NCBI GenBank assembly: GCA_016765135.1 | Contig: JAESQN010000002.1 | Location: 1 to 64,000, forward strand | DNA length: 64,000 bases | Source: Robiginitomaculum sp. | GTDB taxonomy: Bacteria > Pseudomonadota > Alphaproteobacteria > Caulobacterales > Maricaulaceae | Direction of reading: 5' to 3' | Part shown: in pieces, positions 43,141 to 51,652 of the stretch | How the letters are laid out: every line of letters begins with the position of its first letter | How positions within the stretch are numbered: the first letter of the stretch is position 1 | The notes under the pieces: model-generated | What the model was told of the DNA's origin: nothing | The model's database searches: none | What the model saw: only the letters and a program-made list of their open reading frames with translations | Program-made: the position numbers and the translations under genes

Positions 43141-43925
43141 TCGTTTTCTCCAGGGTCAAGATGGAGCCTAAGCTCCTTCCAAATATCATATTCTATCGTC
43201 AACAGCCCGTCATAAGGCGCACACTTTCTTAAAGCCGTCAAGGCATTGTGACGCGCCACACGCCAGGAACGGTTCGGTGATGCAATAATATCTGCATCAT
43301 TTAGTACGCTTATCTTGCCTATTTCACCATCTTCTTTCAATAATAACTCAACATTGATAATAAGCTCTTGAAAGTCTAACGCCCCCGTATCAACAAACCA
43401 GCACTCCCGCATCCGCGAGCGAATATAATCAACCGCAGCCACAGTGTCATCCGCCCCAGCCCCCTCACCTTGCCGAGCCTGGTCCGCAATCTCCGTCTTT
43501 TGCGTCTCATTGACCAAAACCTGTTGCTGATCAGCGTCCGGGTTGCTTTTACGCACATCCTCAAAGGCTTGCTCCAAAGCGTCCAGGTCAAATGACGGGG
43601 CGGGTGTTGGCTCGTCTAGTTCCGGTTTGTCTGCTTTATCCGGTACAGGGGGGGGTATTTCAGGCGCTTCATCTGGAGCTTGATCAGGCTCGGGTCTGTC
43701 CACAGGCGCATCCGGCATTTCCGGCTTTGCGCTCTCATCGTCAGGTTTGGGTTTTTCGTCCTCGGTGCGTTGGGGTTTAATATCGGTTATGTCAGAAACC
43801 GTCACCAACTCCAGCGGTATAATCCGCGTATTGGCCAGAGGCTCAACTCCACCAGACCACATCAATAGCCCGCCAAAGGCCAACGCGGCATGGAAGCTAA
43901 CAGATATGGGCAAACCGAATTTCAT
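43137..43925 (-). CDS. tolA: Tol-Pal energy-transducing protein TolA
   Basis: TolA links the TolQR motor to TolB/Pal. The 262-residue protein has one N-terminal membrane helix (FHAALAFGGLLMWSG). An acidic, proline-rich spacer follows (about residues 50-125) in place of the Ala/Lys helix of E. coli TolA. The C-terminal TonB/TolA-like domain has REC, NVELLLKEDGEIGKI and ALRKCAPYDGL. Recognition rests on that domain and on position between tolR and tolB. Confidence 0.88.
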   Translation of the reverse strand: MKFGLPISVSFHAALAFGGLLMWSGGVEPLANTRIIPLELVTVSDITDIKPQRTEDEKPKPDDESAKPEMPDAPVDRPEPDQAPDEAPEIPPPVPDKADKPELDEPTPAPSFDLDALEQAFEDVRKSNPDADQQQVLVNETQKTEIADQARQGEGAGADDTVAAVDYIRSRMRECWFVDTGALDFQELIINVELLLKEDGEIGKISVLNDADIIASPNRSWRVARHNALTALRKCAPYDGLLTIEYDIWKELRLHLDPGENE

Positions 43926-43956
43926 AGGACTAATACTCCTATTTTTGAATAGTTAT

Positions 43957-44042
43957 GTAGGGTGGATTAGGCCTCTTGGCCGTAATCCACCATTGGTGTG
44001 CGCCGCACGGTGGATTACGCTAAAAAAGCTAATCCACCCTAC
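43957..44042. repeat. Palindromic repeat family A, copy 4
   Basis: An 86-bp copy with perfect end arms (GTAGGGTGGATTAG / CTAATCCACCCTAC). It sits between tolR and tolA inside the tolQRAB operon, 32 bp from each flanking gene, so it must be part of the polycistronic mRNA. Confidence 0.93.
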
Positions 44043-44074
44043 AGAAGCTACAAATATCCGCCGCATACCACCAC

Positions 44075-44518
44075 CTATTTAGTAACCGGATCCGTCACCA
44101 GGCCTATGTTTGAAAACCCGGCGGCATTGATACTGGCCATGACTTTCAAATAGGGGCCGACATTTCCATTTTCGTCGCCGCGAACATAAATCCGTTCTTT
44201 ATATCCCTCGCCAGCCAGTGCGATCAATTTGGGTGCCAATTCTTCGATTGTGACTTCCTCATCTTGCAAAAAAACCTTTCCCTCTTTGTCGATAGTAATA
44301 TTTATCGGGTCAGGCTGGATTGGCAGCGATTGCGCGGTGGTTTTTGGAAGGTCAATTTGAATACCCACCGCCAATACCGAAGCCGAAATCATAAACACCA
44401 GCATCAAAACCAGCATCACATCCACCAAAGGCGTCACGTTAATTTCGACGTTCAGACTGTGACGACCACGACGGCTTCTGGAGCCACCGGGTTTACGCCC
44501 TGTATTGGCCATGGCCAT
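44075..44518 (-). CDS. tolR: Tol-Pal motor protein TolR
   Basis: An ExbD/TolR-type protein of 147 residues. A glycine/arginine-rich cytoplasmic tail precedes one membrane helix with the proton-path Asp (NVTPLVDVMLVLMLVFMI), followed by a periplasmic domain. It begins two bases after tolQ. Confidence 0.96.
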   Translation of the reverse strand: MAMANTGRKPGGSRSRRGRHSLNVEINVTPLVDVMLVLMLVFMISASVLAVGIQIDLPKTTAQSLPIQPDPINITIDKEGKVFLQDEEVTIEELAPKLIALAGEGYKERIYVRGDENGNVGPYLKVMASINAAGFSNIGLVTDPVTK

Positions 44519-44520
44519 TG

Positions 44521-45267
44521 TTAAGACCCTTTTGAAATTTTACGGGACAATATGGCAGAAAGCTCATCAGTATACCCATCGAGACGTCCAGCATAGCGGT
44601 CAATATCAGTGGTGAATTTATTATAGAAAATTACCGCCGGGATCGCCGCCACTAACCCCAGGGCCGTAGCAAACAAGGCTTCGGTAATGCCGGGAATAAT
44701 AATGATGATATTGACATCATTAGCCTGATCAATGGCCCGAAACGTGTTGATAATCCCCCACACTGTCCCGAGCAGACCAATAAATACCGAGGACGACCCA
44801 ACCGTGGCCAACACCGTCATACCGCGTTCAGCCTTTGTCAATTCACGGTTGACGACCAGGCCCATGACCCGGTCAATACGCTCGCGGGTGCCGCCAATAT
44901 CCGTTTTGCTCGGGTTAATCTCGCTTTCTTTAAATTCGCGCATGGCGGCGGTGAACACCCGCCCCATAGGGTCGCGGGTATCCCCGGCCAACCCCTCGGC
45001 CAACTCGTCCAGCGTACGGCCCGACCAAAAAGTTTCCTCAAAATTGGTAGCGCGTTTTTTGAGCAAGTAAAAATTGATAGATTTATCAATAATAATCGCC
45101 CAAGACCAAATCGACGCCACGGCCAGGCCAATCATGATCAATTTGACCACCCAATCGGCCTGCATAAACAGCCCGACAAGGGAAAAGTTATGCGGGCCTG
45201 TTTGGACAGCCAGAATTGTAGCCGCGTTTATGCTCATCATTTCAGACCATATATATATCAAACTCAT
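44521..45267 (-). CDS. tolQ: Tol-Pal motor protein TolQ
   Basis: An ExbB/TolQ-type proton channel of 248 residues with three membrane helices. The conserved region ERGMTVLATVGSSSVFIGLLGTVWGI and ITEALFATALGLVAAIPAV mark the channel-forming helices. The start MSLIYIW is used, with AAAGGAG upstream; an alternative is MMSINAA nine codons in. It is first in tolQRAB-pal-cpoB. Confidence 0.95.
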   Translation of the reverse strand: MSLIYIWSEMMSINAATILAVQTGPHNFSLVGLFMQADWVVKLIMIGLAVASIWSWAIIIDKSINFYLLKKRATNFEETFWSGRTLDELAEGLAGDTRDPMGRVFTAAMREFKESEINPSKTDIGGTRERIDRVMGLVVNRELTKAERGMTVLATVGSSSVFIGLLGTVWGIINTFRAIDQANDVNIIIIIPGITEALFATALGLVAAIPAVIFYNKFTTDIDRYAGRLDGYTDELSAILSRKISKGS

Positions 45268-45510
45268 GTTCAGATCGTCTCCTTTAGTGGCCAACACATA
45301 TGTGTGTATGTCATAAAGCCAAATGCGGGTGAATTACTAATTAACAGACCGTAATACTTCACCTATCCTTAAAGCAATGGAATCACGGTTTCCAGCATAG
45401 GAAAAATGCCAGGCTTATTCAAATGTAATAGTTATTCCCTTGATTTCGCACACACCCCGCCATAGTTTCGCCATATGCTACACATACTTGCTGGGCAAAT
45501 GGAGCCAATA

Positions 45511-45894
45511 ATGACACGTATTTTCAAAACAACTTCTTTCATCATGGTGCTTGGCACAACATTAAGCGCCTGCGTAACTGTGCAACCAGAAGCTCCGGTC
45601 GTGGTTACAGCGCCGCCGATCGTAGAAACCTGCATACGGATGAGCACATTAACAAAAGTGGAAGTTCCAGCCGTGACAAAATCCGGGTTTTCAATTGTCT
45701 CCATCGAAAACGAAGATGAGCAATATTATGATCCAGAGACGAAAAAGTGGGTAACCATTGAAATCCCGCCCATTGAGCGCAAAGAACCCTGGACGAAAAT
45801 CATCACCCCTGCACACATCATCTATGTGGACAGCAACAATAAGGAAATCACAGATATTTGTGAGTTGAATGCTGCTAAAAGTGTGACAGGATAA
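45511..45894 (+). CDS. Small lipoprotein of unknown function inside the Tol-Pal locus
   Basis: A 127-residue predicted lipoprotein: MTRIFKTTSFIMVLGTTLSAC with lipobox LSAC, then a beta-rich domain with no family I recognise. Two further Cys residues (in VETCIRMS and DICELNA) could form a disulfide. The ATG has GGAGCC upstream. It is transcribed opposite to the Tol-Pal genes, divergent from tolQ, and ends exactly where ybgC ends (no gap). An envelope role connected with Tol-Pal is only suggested by place. Confidence 0.75.
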   Translation: MTRIFKTTSFIMVLGTTLSACVTVQPEAPVVVTAPPIVETCIRMSTLTKVEVPAVTKSGFSIVSIENEDEQYYDPETKKWVTIEIPPIERKEPWTKIITPAHIIYVDSNNKEITDICELNAAKSVTG

Positions 45895-46374
45895 TCAATC
45901 CGGCAAAAAATACGGCTTGAGTTTCTCGATCATTTTTGGGGTTGGACGGCGCGGGCGGCCATTCATATCAATACAGGCAGCTTCCGAATAAGCCGTGGTC
46001 AATAATTCATCACCGCGCCAAACTTCCTGGCTCACCCAGAGCCGCGCACCCTTAAATCGGTCATAAGAAGTCATGACCAAAAGCGCATCATCAATTCGCG
46101 CCGGGCGTTTATATTCCAGTTCGATTTTGCGAATAGCAAAGCCGAGCGGCACATCACGCTCCAAAAGTTCAGCATGACTGACCCCGGCCAGACGGAAAAA
46201 CGAAGACCTGGCCCGCTCAAAAAACCGTAGATAATTGGCATAAAACACCACCCCGGTGAAATCCGTGTCCTCATAAAACACACGAATTGGATAATAATGT
46301 TTGCGCCCCTCAAAATACCCCATTGTCGGCAGGTTTTGGCCTGGCTGAAGTGGGTTTGACTGGTTTTTATCCAT
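45895..46374 (-). CDS. ybgC: Tol-Pal-associated acyl-CoA thioesterase YbgC
   Basis: A hotdog-fold thioesterase of 159 residues. The active-site motif is [24 protein letters not shown], where the Asp in the DTDFTG loop is catalytic. It hydrolyses acyl thioesters, possibly linked with phospholipid metabolism. A Met 17 codons in (MGYFEG) could also be the start. It overlaps the ruvB end by eight bases. Confidence 0.94.
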   Translation of the reverse strand: MDKNQSNPLQPGQNLPTMGYFEGRKHYYPIRVFYEDTDFTGVVFYANYLRFFERARSSFFRLAGVSHAELLERDVPLGFAIRKIELEYKRPARIDDALLVMTSYDRFKGARLWVSQEVWRGDELLTTAYSEAACIDMNGRPRRPTPKMIEKLKPYFLPD

Positions 46375-47407
46375 CGTCTGACCCCGTAAACAATGTTGGT
46401 TGCTCCAATTTTAGCGGGGCCGCCAACCCCAAATGCGCAAATGCATGAGGGGTGGCGACACGGCCTCTGGGAGTGCGCTGCAAAAACCCTTTCTGGATCA
46501 AATATGGCTCGATCACATCTTCCAGTGCATCGCGGGCCTCGGACATGGCCGCCGCTATTGTATCCGCACCCACGGGGCCACCGCCAAACATTTCGCACAA
46601 GACCGAGAGATAGCGCATATCCTGGGTGTCCAGCCCAATATCATCAACCCCGAGCCTGATCAGAGCCGCGTCCGCGACCTTGGCATCTATCAATGTCGCG
46701 CCCGCATGTTCGGCCAAATCCCGTACCCGGCGCAGCAAACGCCCGGCCACACGCGGCGTACCTCGCGCTCGCCTGGCGATTTCCCGCGCACCGTCCGCAC
46801 TGACATCAAGGCCCAACATCCCTGCGCCGCGCACCACGATTTTGGTCAACTCGACCTCGTCGTAAAATTCAAGGCGCACCGGAATACCAAATCTATCACG
46901 TAGAGGTGTCGCCAATAGCCCGGCCCGTGTGGTCGCACCAATCAGCGTAAACGGCGACAAATCAATCTTTATGGAACGCGCCGCTGGCCCCTCCCCGATG
47001 ATTAGATCAAGCTCATAGTCCTCCATTGCCGGGTACAGGATTTCCTCAACCGTTGGGTTAAGCCTGTGAATTTCGTCAATAAACAACACATCTCGTGGTT
47101 CCAAATTGGTCAAGAGCGCCGCCAAATCTCCGGCCTTGGAAATCACCGGGCCAGACGTTGCGCGAAAATTTACCCCGAGTTCGCGGGCGATGATCTGCGC
47201 TAAAGTAGTTTTGCCCAGCCCCGGCGGCCCGGACAAAAGCACATGATCCATAGCCTCGCCGCGCCTCGACGCCGCTTCCACAAATACTTTGAGATTGGAA
47301 ATGGCGGACTTTTGCCCGACAAAATCCGTAAAGGCCAGCGGACGAAGAGCCTTGTCATTGCGGTCTCCGGTTTGCGGGGAACCGTCTATGATGCGTTCAT
47401 CGGTCAT
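46367..47407 (-). CDS. ruvB: Holliday junction helicase RuvB
   Basis: The AAA+ motor of the RuvABC branch-migration machine, 346 residues. Walker [16 protein letters not shown], Walker [12 protein letters not shown], sensor-1 GATTRAGLL and arginine finger region PLRDRFGIP are all present, with the C-terminal winged helix. It follows ruvA across a family A palindrome. Confidence 0.97.
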   Translation of the reverse strand: MTDERIIDGSPQTGDRNDKALRPLAFTDFVGQKSAISNLKVFVEAASRRGEAMDHVLLSGPPGLGKTTLAQIIARELGVNFRATSGPVISKAGDLAALLTNLEPRDVLFIDEIHRLNPTVEEILYPAMEDYELDLIIGEGPAARSIKIDLSPFTLIGATTRAGLLATPLRDRFGIPVRLEFYDEVELTKIVVRGAGMLGLDVSADGAREIARRARGTPRVAGRLLRRVRDLAEHAGATLIDAKVADAALIRLGVDDIGLDTQDMRYLSVLCEMFGGGPVGADTIAAAMSEARDALEDVIEPYLIQKGFLQRTPRGRVATPHAFAHLGLAAPLKLEQPTLFTGSDDG

Positions 47408-47433
47408 GTTGGTGCGCCCAAGATCGTAGCCCT

Positions 47434-47519
47434 GTAGGGTGGATTAGGCTTCTTAGCCGTAATCCACCTTGCGGTGATCGCCAATGGTGGATTACGCTAA
47501 AGAAGCTAATCCACCCTAC
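47434..47519. repeat. Palindromic repeat family A, copy 5
   Basis: An 86-bp copy with perfect end arms lying between ruvA and ruvB, 14 bp from the ruvA stop and 26 bp from the ruvB start. It is inside the ruvCAB operon. Confidence 0.93.
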
Positions 47520-47533
47520 AGTTCTTATCACAA

Positions 47534-48148
47534 TCACCCTGACAACTCCTTTAGCGCCGCTTTGACCAGCGCATTTAAATCCAGCCCCTCGTCTGCTTGT
47601 AGCGCACCGGCAACGGCCCGCATTGCCTGTGCCGGATCAATACCGAGATTTACCAAAGCCGAAGCCGCATCTTTTTGCAACACCATATCTGCGGACGGTG
47701 CGGTCGCAGCACTGCTACCTGGCAAGCTTGCGCTAAACCCGCGCCCCAGAGGCGGCGATTTCCCGGACAACTCCACCACAATGCGAGACGCCAAACTCGG
47801 CCCGACCCCGTTGGCACGGCTAAATGCGGTTTTATCCTCTAGTGAAGCCGCCGAAAGTATTTCCGCCGGACTTAACACATCCAAAATAGAAAGAGCTGCT
47901 TTCGGCCCGACCTTTTGCACGGATTGTAATTTGACGAACCAGGCCCGCGTCTCCTCGTCGGCAAAACCGAACAGGGTAATGGCCTGTTCGCGCACATGGG
48001 TTTCAATGTGTAGTGTGGCGCTTTCACCTGCCGTAAGCGTTGACAAAGTCCGCCCCGAGCACTTAACCAAATACCCAACCCCGTTCACATCAAGTATGGC
48101 CTCGTCCGTACCGATGACGATCACTGAGCCTGTCAACATGCCAATCAT
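47534..48148 (-). CDS. ruvA: Holliday junction-binding protein RuvA
   Basis: RuvA binds the four-way junction and loads RuvB. The 204 residues have the OB-fold (MIGMLTGSVIVIGTDEAILDVNGVGYLV), helix-hairpin-helix region (LQSVQKVGPKAALSIL and RANGVGPSLASRIVVEL) and the C-terminal RuvB-contact domain. MIGMLTG is chosen as start because GAGGTG precedes it. Confidence 0.96.
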   Translation of the reverse strand: MIGMLTGSVIVIGTDEAILDVNGVGYLVKCSGRTLSTLTAGESATLHIETHVREQAITLFGFADEETRAWFVKLQSVQKVGPKAALSILDVLSPAEILSAASLEDKTAFSRANGVGPSLASRIVVELSGKSPPLGRGFSASLPGSSAATAPSADMVLQKDAASALVNLGIDPAQAMRAVAGALQADEGLDLNALVKAALKELSG

Positions 48149-48166
48149 GACGCACACCTCAAACCT

Positions 48167-48252
48167 GTAGGGTGGATTAGGCTTCTTAGCCGTAATCCAC
48201 CATTGGCAACCACCGCACGGTGGATTACGCTAAAGAAGCTAATCCACCCTAC
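48167..48252. repeat. Palindromic repeat family A, copy 6
   Basis: An 86-bp copy with perfect end arms lying between ruvC and ruvA, 17 bp from the ruvC stop and 18 bp from the ruvA start. The two copies in ruvCAB are near-identical and in the same orientation. Confidence 0.93.
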
Positions 48253-48269
48253 AAAATTTCGTTTACACA

Positions 48270-48779
48270 TCACCCAAACCTCCTGCTCAAAGCCCCCGCC
48301 GCACTCGCCCTATGCGCATGACAAATCGCTATGGCCAAAGCATCAGCCGCGTCGCCTGCTTTTAATTTTTGTCCCGGAAGTAGCACATTCATCATAGCGG
48401 CGACCTGGGCCTTGTCGGCCTGCCCAGTTCCGACCACGGATTTCTTGACCTTCTTAGCCGAGTATTCCCCCACATATAGCCCTGCTTGTGCAGGTGCCAA
48501 CAGGCAAATTGCACGGGCATGGCCGAGTTTCATGGCAGAGGCCGGATTATTGTTCATAAACACTTCCTCAACCGCCGCTTCGTCGGGCTGGTGGATTTTG
48601 ATCAAATCCGTAATGGCCTCGAACAAACCATTTAAACGCAAAGCCATATCTTGATTGACGGCAGGTTTGATGACCCCGTGGCCGATATGGGTGATCTTGA
48701 GACCATGAGCCTCAATCACCCCCCAGCCACATTTCACCAAAGAAGGGTCAATCCCCAATATACGAATCTTCGTGCTCAT
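48270..48779 (-). CDS. ruvC: Holliday junction resolvase RuvC
   Basis: The endonuclease that cuts Holliday junctions; 169 residues with an RNase H fold. Acidic catalytic residues are seen in ILGIDPSLVKCGWGV, AAVEEVFMNNNP and AGDAADALAIAICHAH. It is first in ruvCAB, and a LexA box lies immediately upstream of its start. Confidence 0.97.
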   Translation of the reverse strand: MSTKIRILGIDPSLVKCGWGVIEAHGLKITHIGHGVIKPAVNQDMALRLNGLFEAITDLIKIHQPDEAAVEEVFMNNNPASAMKLGHARAICLLAPAQAGLYVGEYSAKKVKKSVVGTGQADKAQVAAMMNVLLPGQKLKAGDAADALAIAICHAHRASAAGALSRRFG

Positions 48780-48783
48780 AAAA

Positions 48784-48798
48784 GAACACTAAGCGAAC
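48784..48798. promoter_or_regulatory. LexA (SOS) box upstream of ruvC
   Basis: GAAC-ACTAAGC-GAAC is the reverse complement of the alphaproteobacterial LexA consensus GTTC-N7-GTTC. It ends four bases before the ruvC ATG, so LexA would block both promoter clearance and possibly ribosome access. ruvCAB is therefore probably SOS-induced. Confidence 0.75.
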
Positions 48799-48839
48799 AC
48801 GTCAGGTAAGTCGAGAGTTATTGCGTTAACAAAAACTTA

Positions 48840-49436
48840 CTAATTTTCCGGCCTTATCCCGACATATCTCGCCCCATAATAATCCTGCAAAATTTTAGCT
48901 TGTGCGTCCAAATCACCCTTTAAATCTGCTGGGTCCACCAGCTTGTCGAAAACTATGCATTTGTTTTTACCGTCAATCGCGACAATGAAAATCGGGATTT
49001 TTGCACCGTGAGCGATGCGCAGAAACCCAGTTTTCCATTTGTCAATTTTAGAGCGTGTGCCTTCCGGCGACATGCCGAGCCAGACATTGTCTTCGTCGTC
49101 TAGCCAATCTATGGTTTGTGCCAATATGTCGGTTTTCTCAAAGCGGTAAACCGGAACACCACCGCTCCATTTTAAAATACTACGAAACGGCCAAATATTG
49201 ATTTCACTTTTCATGAGGTAGCGCACTTGTGAGCCCAAATAAAACTTGGCGGCCATAGCAATGATATAGTCCCAGTTGGATGTATGGGGTGCAACAATAA
49301 TCAGAAGTTTTTTCTCGTCAGGCAGTTGACCAACAAGCTTCCACCCCAACAGCCGCAAGACCGCGCCACCAATAGCCCGCCCTATAAGGCCGCCTTGTCT
49401 AGGCGTATTAGGCGAGAGTATATCCTTGCGTTTCAT
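48840..49436 (-). CDS. Lysophospholipid acyltransferase-like protein (PlsC family)
   Basis: A 198-residue acyltransferase with catalytic HTSNWD (the HX4D motif) near residue 52 and MSPEGTRSKIDKWKTGFLRIA near residue 119, as in glycerophospholipid acyltransferases. It has an N-terminal hydrophobic patch but no full anchor. It follows the bufferin operon by 20 bp on the same strand and could be co-transcribed with it, though a functional link is not known. Confidence 0.85.
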   Translation of the reverse strand: MKRKDILSPNTPRQGGLIGRAIGGAVLRLLGWKLVGQLPDEKKLLIIVAPHTSNWDYIIAMAAKFYLGSQVRYLMKSEINIWPFRSILKWSGGVPVYRFEKTDILAQTIDWLDDEDNVWLGMSPEGTRSKIDKWKTGFLRIAHGAKIPIFIVAIDGKNKCIVFDKLVDPADLKGDLDAQAKILQDYYGARYVGIRPEN

Positions 49437-49456
49437 ACCTCATTATGGCGGCAATT

Positions 49457-49987
49457 TTATTTTGCGTCCAGCTTGAAAAGCTTGTCCAGGGATATTTTAC
49501 CCGGCCCCATTGCCAAGACTATCAGCAAAGCCGCCGCCCACCAGGCATGACTGCCCCACCAACTGGCTATGTCTGGATAGACGAAAAGCTGGATGAAGAA
49601 TGTCATGGCCAAAAGACCAAGTGCGGCCAGACGCGAATACAGACCGGCAATGATTGCTACCCCGAGCAACACCTCCATCACCCCCGCCAGATTGGCAAAA
49701 CGGTCAATGACAAACCGCATGGTTTCATTGGTGTAGTCGCCTTCGGCTTTATCACATAAATACAGCGCCCCTTTGCGGATTTCGTCGGGGCAGAAAAACT
49801 CGTATTCAAACAAATCATAGGTGCCGGGATTGAATTTAAAGAACCCATCCCACTTGGCCAAACCGGATTTTAAAAACACCCGACCGACCGCAATGCGGGC
49901 AAATAACAAAGCCAGGCTTTGTAATTTATCCGCATATGGGTGCCAAAATGTTAGAATATTTGATAGCTTCAATAATAATTTACGCAT
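49457..49987 (-). CDS. DoxX-family membrane protein of the bufferin operon
   Basis: A 176-residue membrane protein with about four hydrophobic segments. The DoxX signature is ARIAVGRVFLKSGLAKWDGF, followed by LLGVAIIAGLYSRLAALGLL. Two Cys (FFCPDE and LYLCDKAEG) lie in the loop between helices 1 and 2. GGAGGCGC gives a good ribosome-binding site inside the end of the upstream gene. DoxX proteins regularly close bufA-bufB-bufC operons (BufD), where they may handle electrons or the modified peptide; that role is inferred. Confidence 0.88.
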   Translation of the reverse strand: MRKLLLKLSNILTFWHPYADKLQSLALLFARIAVGRVFLKSGLAKWDGFFKFNPGTYDLFEYEFFCPDEIRKGALYLCDKAEGDYTNETMRFVIDRFANLAGVMEVLLGVAIIAGLYSRLAALGLLAMTFFIQLFVYPDIASWWGSHAWWAAALLIVLAMGPGKISLDKLFKLDAK

Positions 49988-50753
49988 CTGCGCCTCCATT
50001 TTTTTCTGTAAATATCCCAGCGGCCGTCATACCGCCCAAAAGCGACCCCATATCAGTTTCTGGCGCAATGCCCAAGCATTCCACTGTCGCCAGCCCTAAT
50101 GTGGCTCCGCTTTGTAACGCCGCTAAAAACGCAAACTCCCCTGCCGTCAAAGCCTTATAAATCACCTCTAAATCGCGCCGCCAAACCAGCACATGTTCGG
50201 TTTTGGCGTTCAGCTCTACGGAACCGCGTAATTCTGTATCATCTCTCAAATCCGACCACATAGCAAGGACTGGCCAAGTATTGCGCACCAAATTTACATC
50301 CGGTTTAAGAGCCAGCTTATAACTTTCCAAATCCCCGCCTGCCGCCGCATAATCTTGCAAGGTTTCCATTGAAAGCGACCGCATATCCGCCGCCGTATGG
50401 GCCAATGTCCAGGCGCGGTCAAGTTTGGCAAAACTTGACAGATAGCCCAGGTTATGGGCCTTTACATGTGCTTCAATGATCTTGGAAAAACCCTGACCAT
50501 AGCCAACAAGAGTTCGCTGATGTGCCGGATATTTTTCCAAATAGGCCAAAGCCAAGGCAGAAAAATAGTCCTCCCCGACCAGCGTGTGAACGGTTTTATA
50601 ATTCGCCCGCAGAACATCCACAAATGCCGATACGGAATTATTACGGTACACGCGGGCAAATTCCGGGTCTATATATTTAAGCGCCGTACCGCGCAATTCT
50701 CCTGCATCTCTGCCGTCTAAAACCTGTACCATAGCCTGCATATAGTCTCTCAT
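49980..50753 (-). CDS. bufC: MNIO partner protein (DUF2063, HvfC/BufC-like)
   Basis: A 257-residue protein of the DUF2063/HvfC type, which binds precursor peptides and presents them to the MNIO enzyme. The family start is LRGTALKYIDPEFARVYRNN, followed by LVGEDYFSALALAYLEKYP and VGYGQGFSKIIEAH. The C-terminal half is a second, less conserved domain. It is translationally coupled to bufB (TAATG, one-base overlap) and overlaps the DoxX gene by eight bases. Confidence 0.9.
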   Translation of the reverse strand: MRDYMQAMVQVLDGRDAGELRGTALKYIDPEFARVYRNNSVSAFVDVLRANYKTVHTLVGEDYFSALALAYLEKYPAHQRTLVGYGQGFSKIIEAHVKAHNLGYLSSFAKLDRAWTLAHTAADMRSLSMETLQDYAAAGGDLESYKLALKPDVNLVRNTWPVLAMWSDLRDDTELRGSVELNAKTEHVLVWRRDLEVIYKALTAGEFAFLAALQSGATLGLATVECLGIAPETDMGSLLGGMTAAGIFTEKNGGADA

Positions 50754-51607
50754 TACGCCCCCTCACCTATGGTAATCCTATCCAGGGCGGATTGGGCGCG
50801 GGCTTGCTCTGTTAGTAGCTCCGAAAGCGCCGGAATATTACCGTCTCGTTCCAGCAATACGGGGACTGGCCCTGTGTGCGCCAGCGCTACATCCAGCAAG
50901 TCCCAAACCTGTTCGGACACGGGTGCGCTATGGGTATCAATGAGCAAAGCTGCACCGTGATTTTTGTCCTCGTCAAATCCGGCAATGTGGATTTCGCCAA
51001 TAATTTCCGTCGGTAAAGCCTGAATATATTGCGCCGCATCTATGCCGACATTGACTGAACTAATATAGACATTATTGACATCCAACAACAACCCACACCC
51101 GGCCCGTTTGGCAATTTCTACCAGGAATTCCGGCTCGTCCATATCCGAGGCAACCCGCATATAATTGGTCGGGTTTTCGATCAAAATACGCCGCCCGATC
51201 GCGGTTTGAAATTCATCGATTCGCGCAACCATATGATCTTGCGCGGCTTTCGTGCGCGGCAGAGGTAACAGGTCAGCAAAATAGCGCCCGTCAAAACTTG
51301 ACCAGGTGGCATGTTCAGACACTTGCGCAGGGTTGAAGTGCGCAATCAGGTTTTTCAAAGCCGTAAGATGGGTTTTATCAAAAGGGTCAAGCCCGCCGAG
51401 TGACGCCCCGACTCCGTGAAAACTCAACACATGTTTTTCTGCAAAGGCCGACAACCAAGCCAGTCTTGGGCCGCCGTCCACCATATAGTTTTCCGGATGG
51501 ACTTCATACCAAATACTTGAACCGGAACGCTCCAAAGCCTCAGCATAAAACTCAGGTTTCAAAGCAATTCCGGCAATAGACGGCAGGAAAGAGCCTGGAT
51601 TCTTCAT
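50753..51607 (-). CDS. bufB: MNIO-family oxidative enzyme (DUF692, BufB-like)
   Basis: A DUF692 TIM-barrel enzyme of 284 residues, the multinuclear non-heme iron oxidases that modify cysteines of ribosomal peptides (MbnB, TglH, BufB). Metal ligand candidates visible are His64 (SFHGVGAS), Glu98/His99 (SEHATWSS), Glu144 (LIENPTNYM), Asp176 and Asn179 (LLLDVNNVYIS), His207 (GEIHIAG), Asp212, His226 (DTHSAPV) and Glu253. It probably installs thiooxazole-type rings or other oxidised cysteines on BufA. It lies 45 bp after bufA. Confidence 0.93.
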   Translation of the reverse strand: MKNPGSFLPSIAGIALKPEFYAEALERSGSSIWYEVHPENYMVDGGPRLAWLSAFAEKHVLSFHGVGASLGGLDPFDKTHLTALKNLIAHFNPAQVSEHATWSSFDGRYFADLLPLPRTKAAQDHMVARIDEFQTAIGRRILIENPTNYMRVASDMDEPEFLVEIAKRAGCGLLLDVNNVYISSVNVGIDAAQYIQALPTEIIGEIHIAGFDEDKNHGAALLIDTHSAPVSEQVWDLLDVALAHTGPVPVLLERDGNIPALSELLTEQARAQSALDRITIGEGA

Positions 51608-51652
51608 GGTCTTTCCTGCCTCATCTCAAATCAGTAAATTCGAGAAAATGGA

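Noticed and set aside
2757-48252. Family A palindromes as a CRISPR array
   Set aside because: The six copies are far apart, each is itself a palindrome, and there are no spacers or cas genes.
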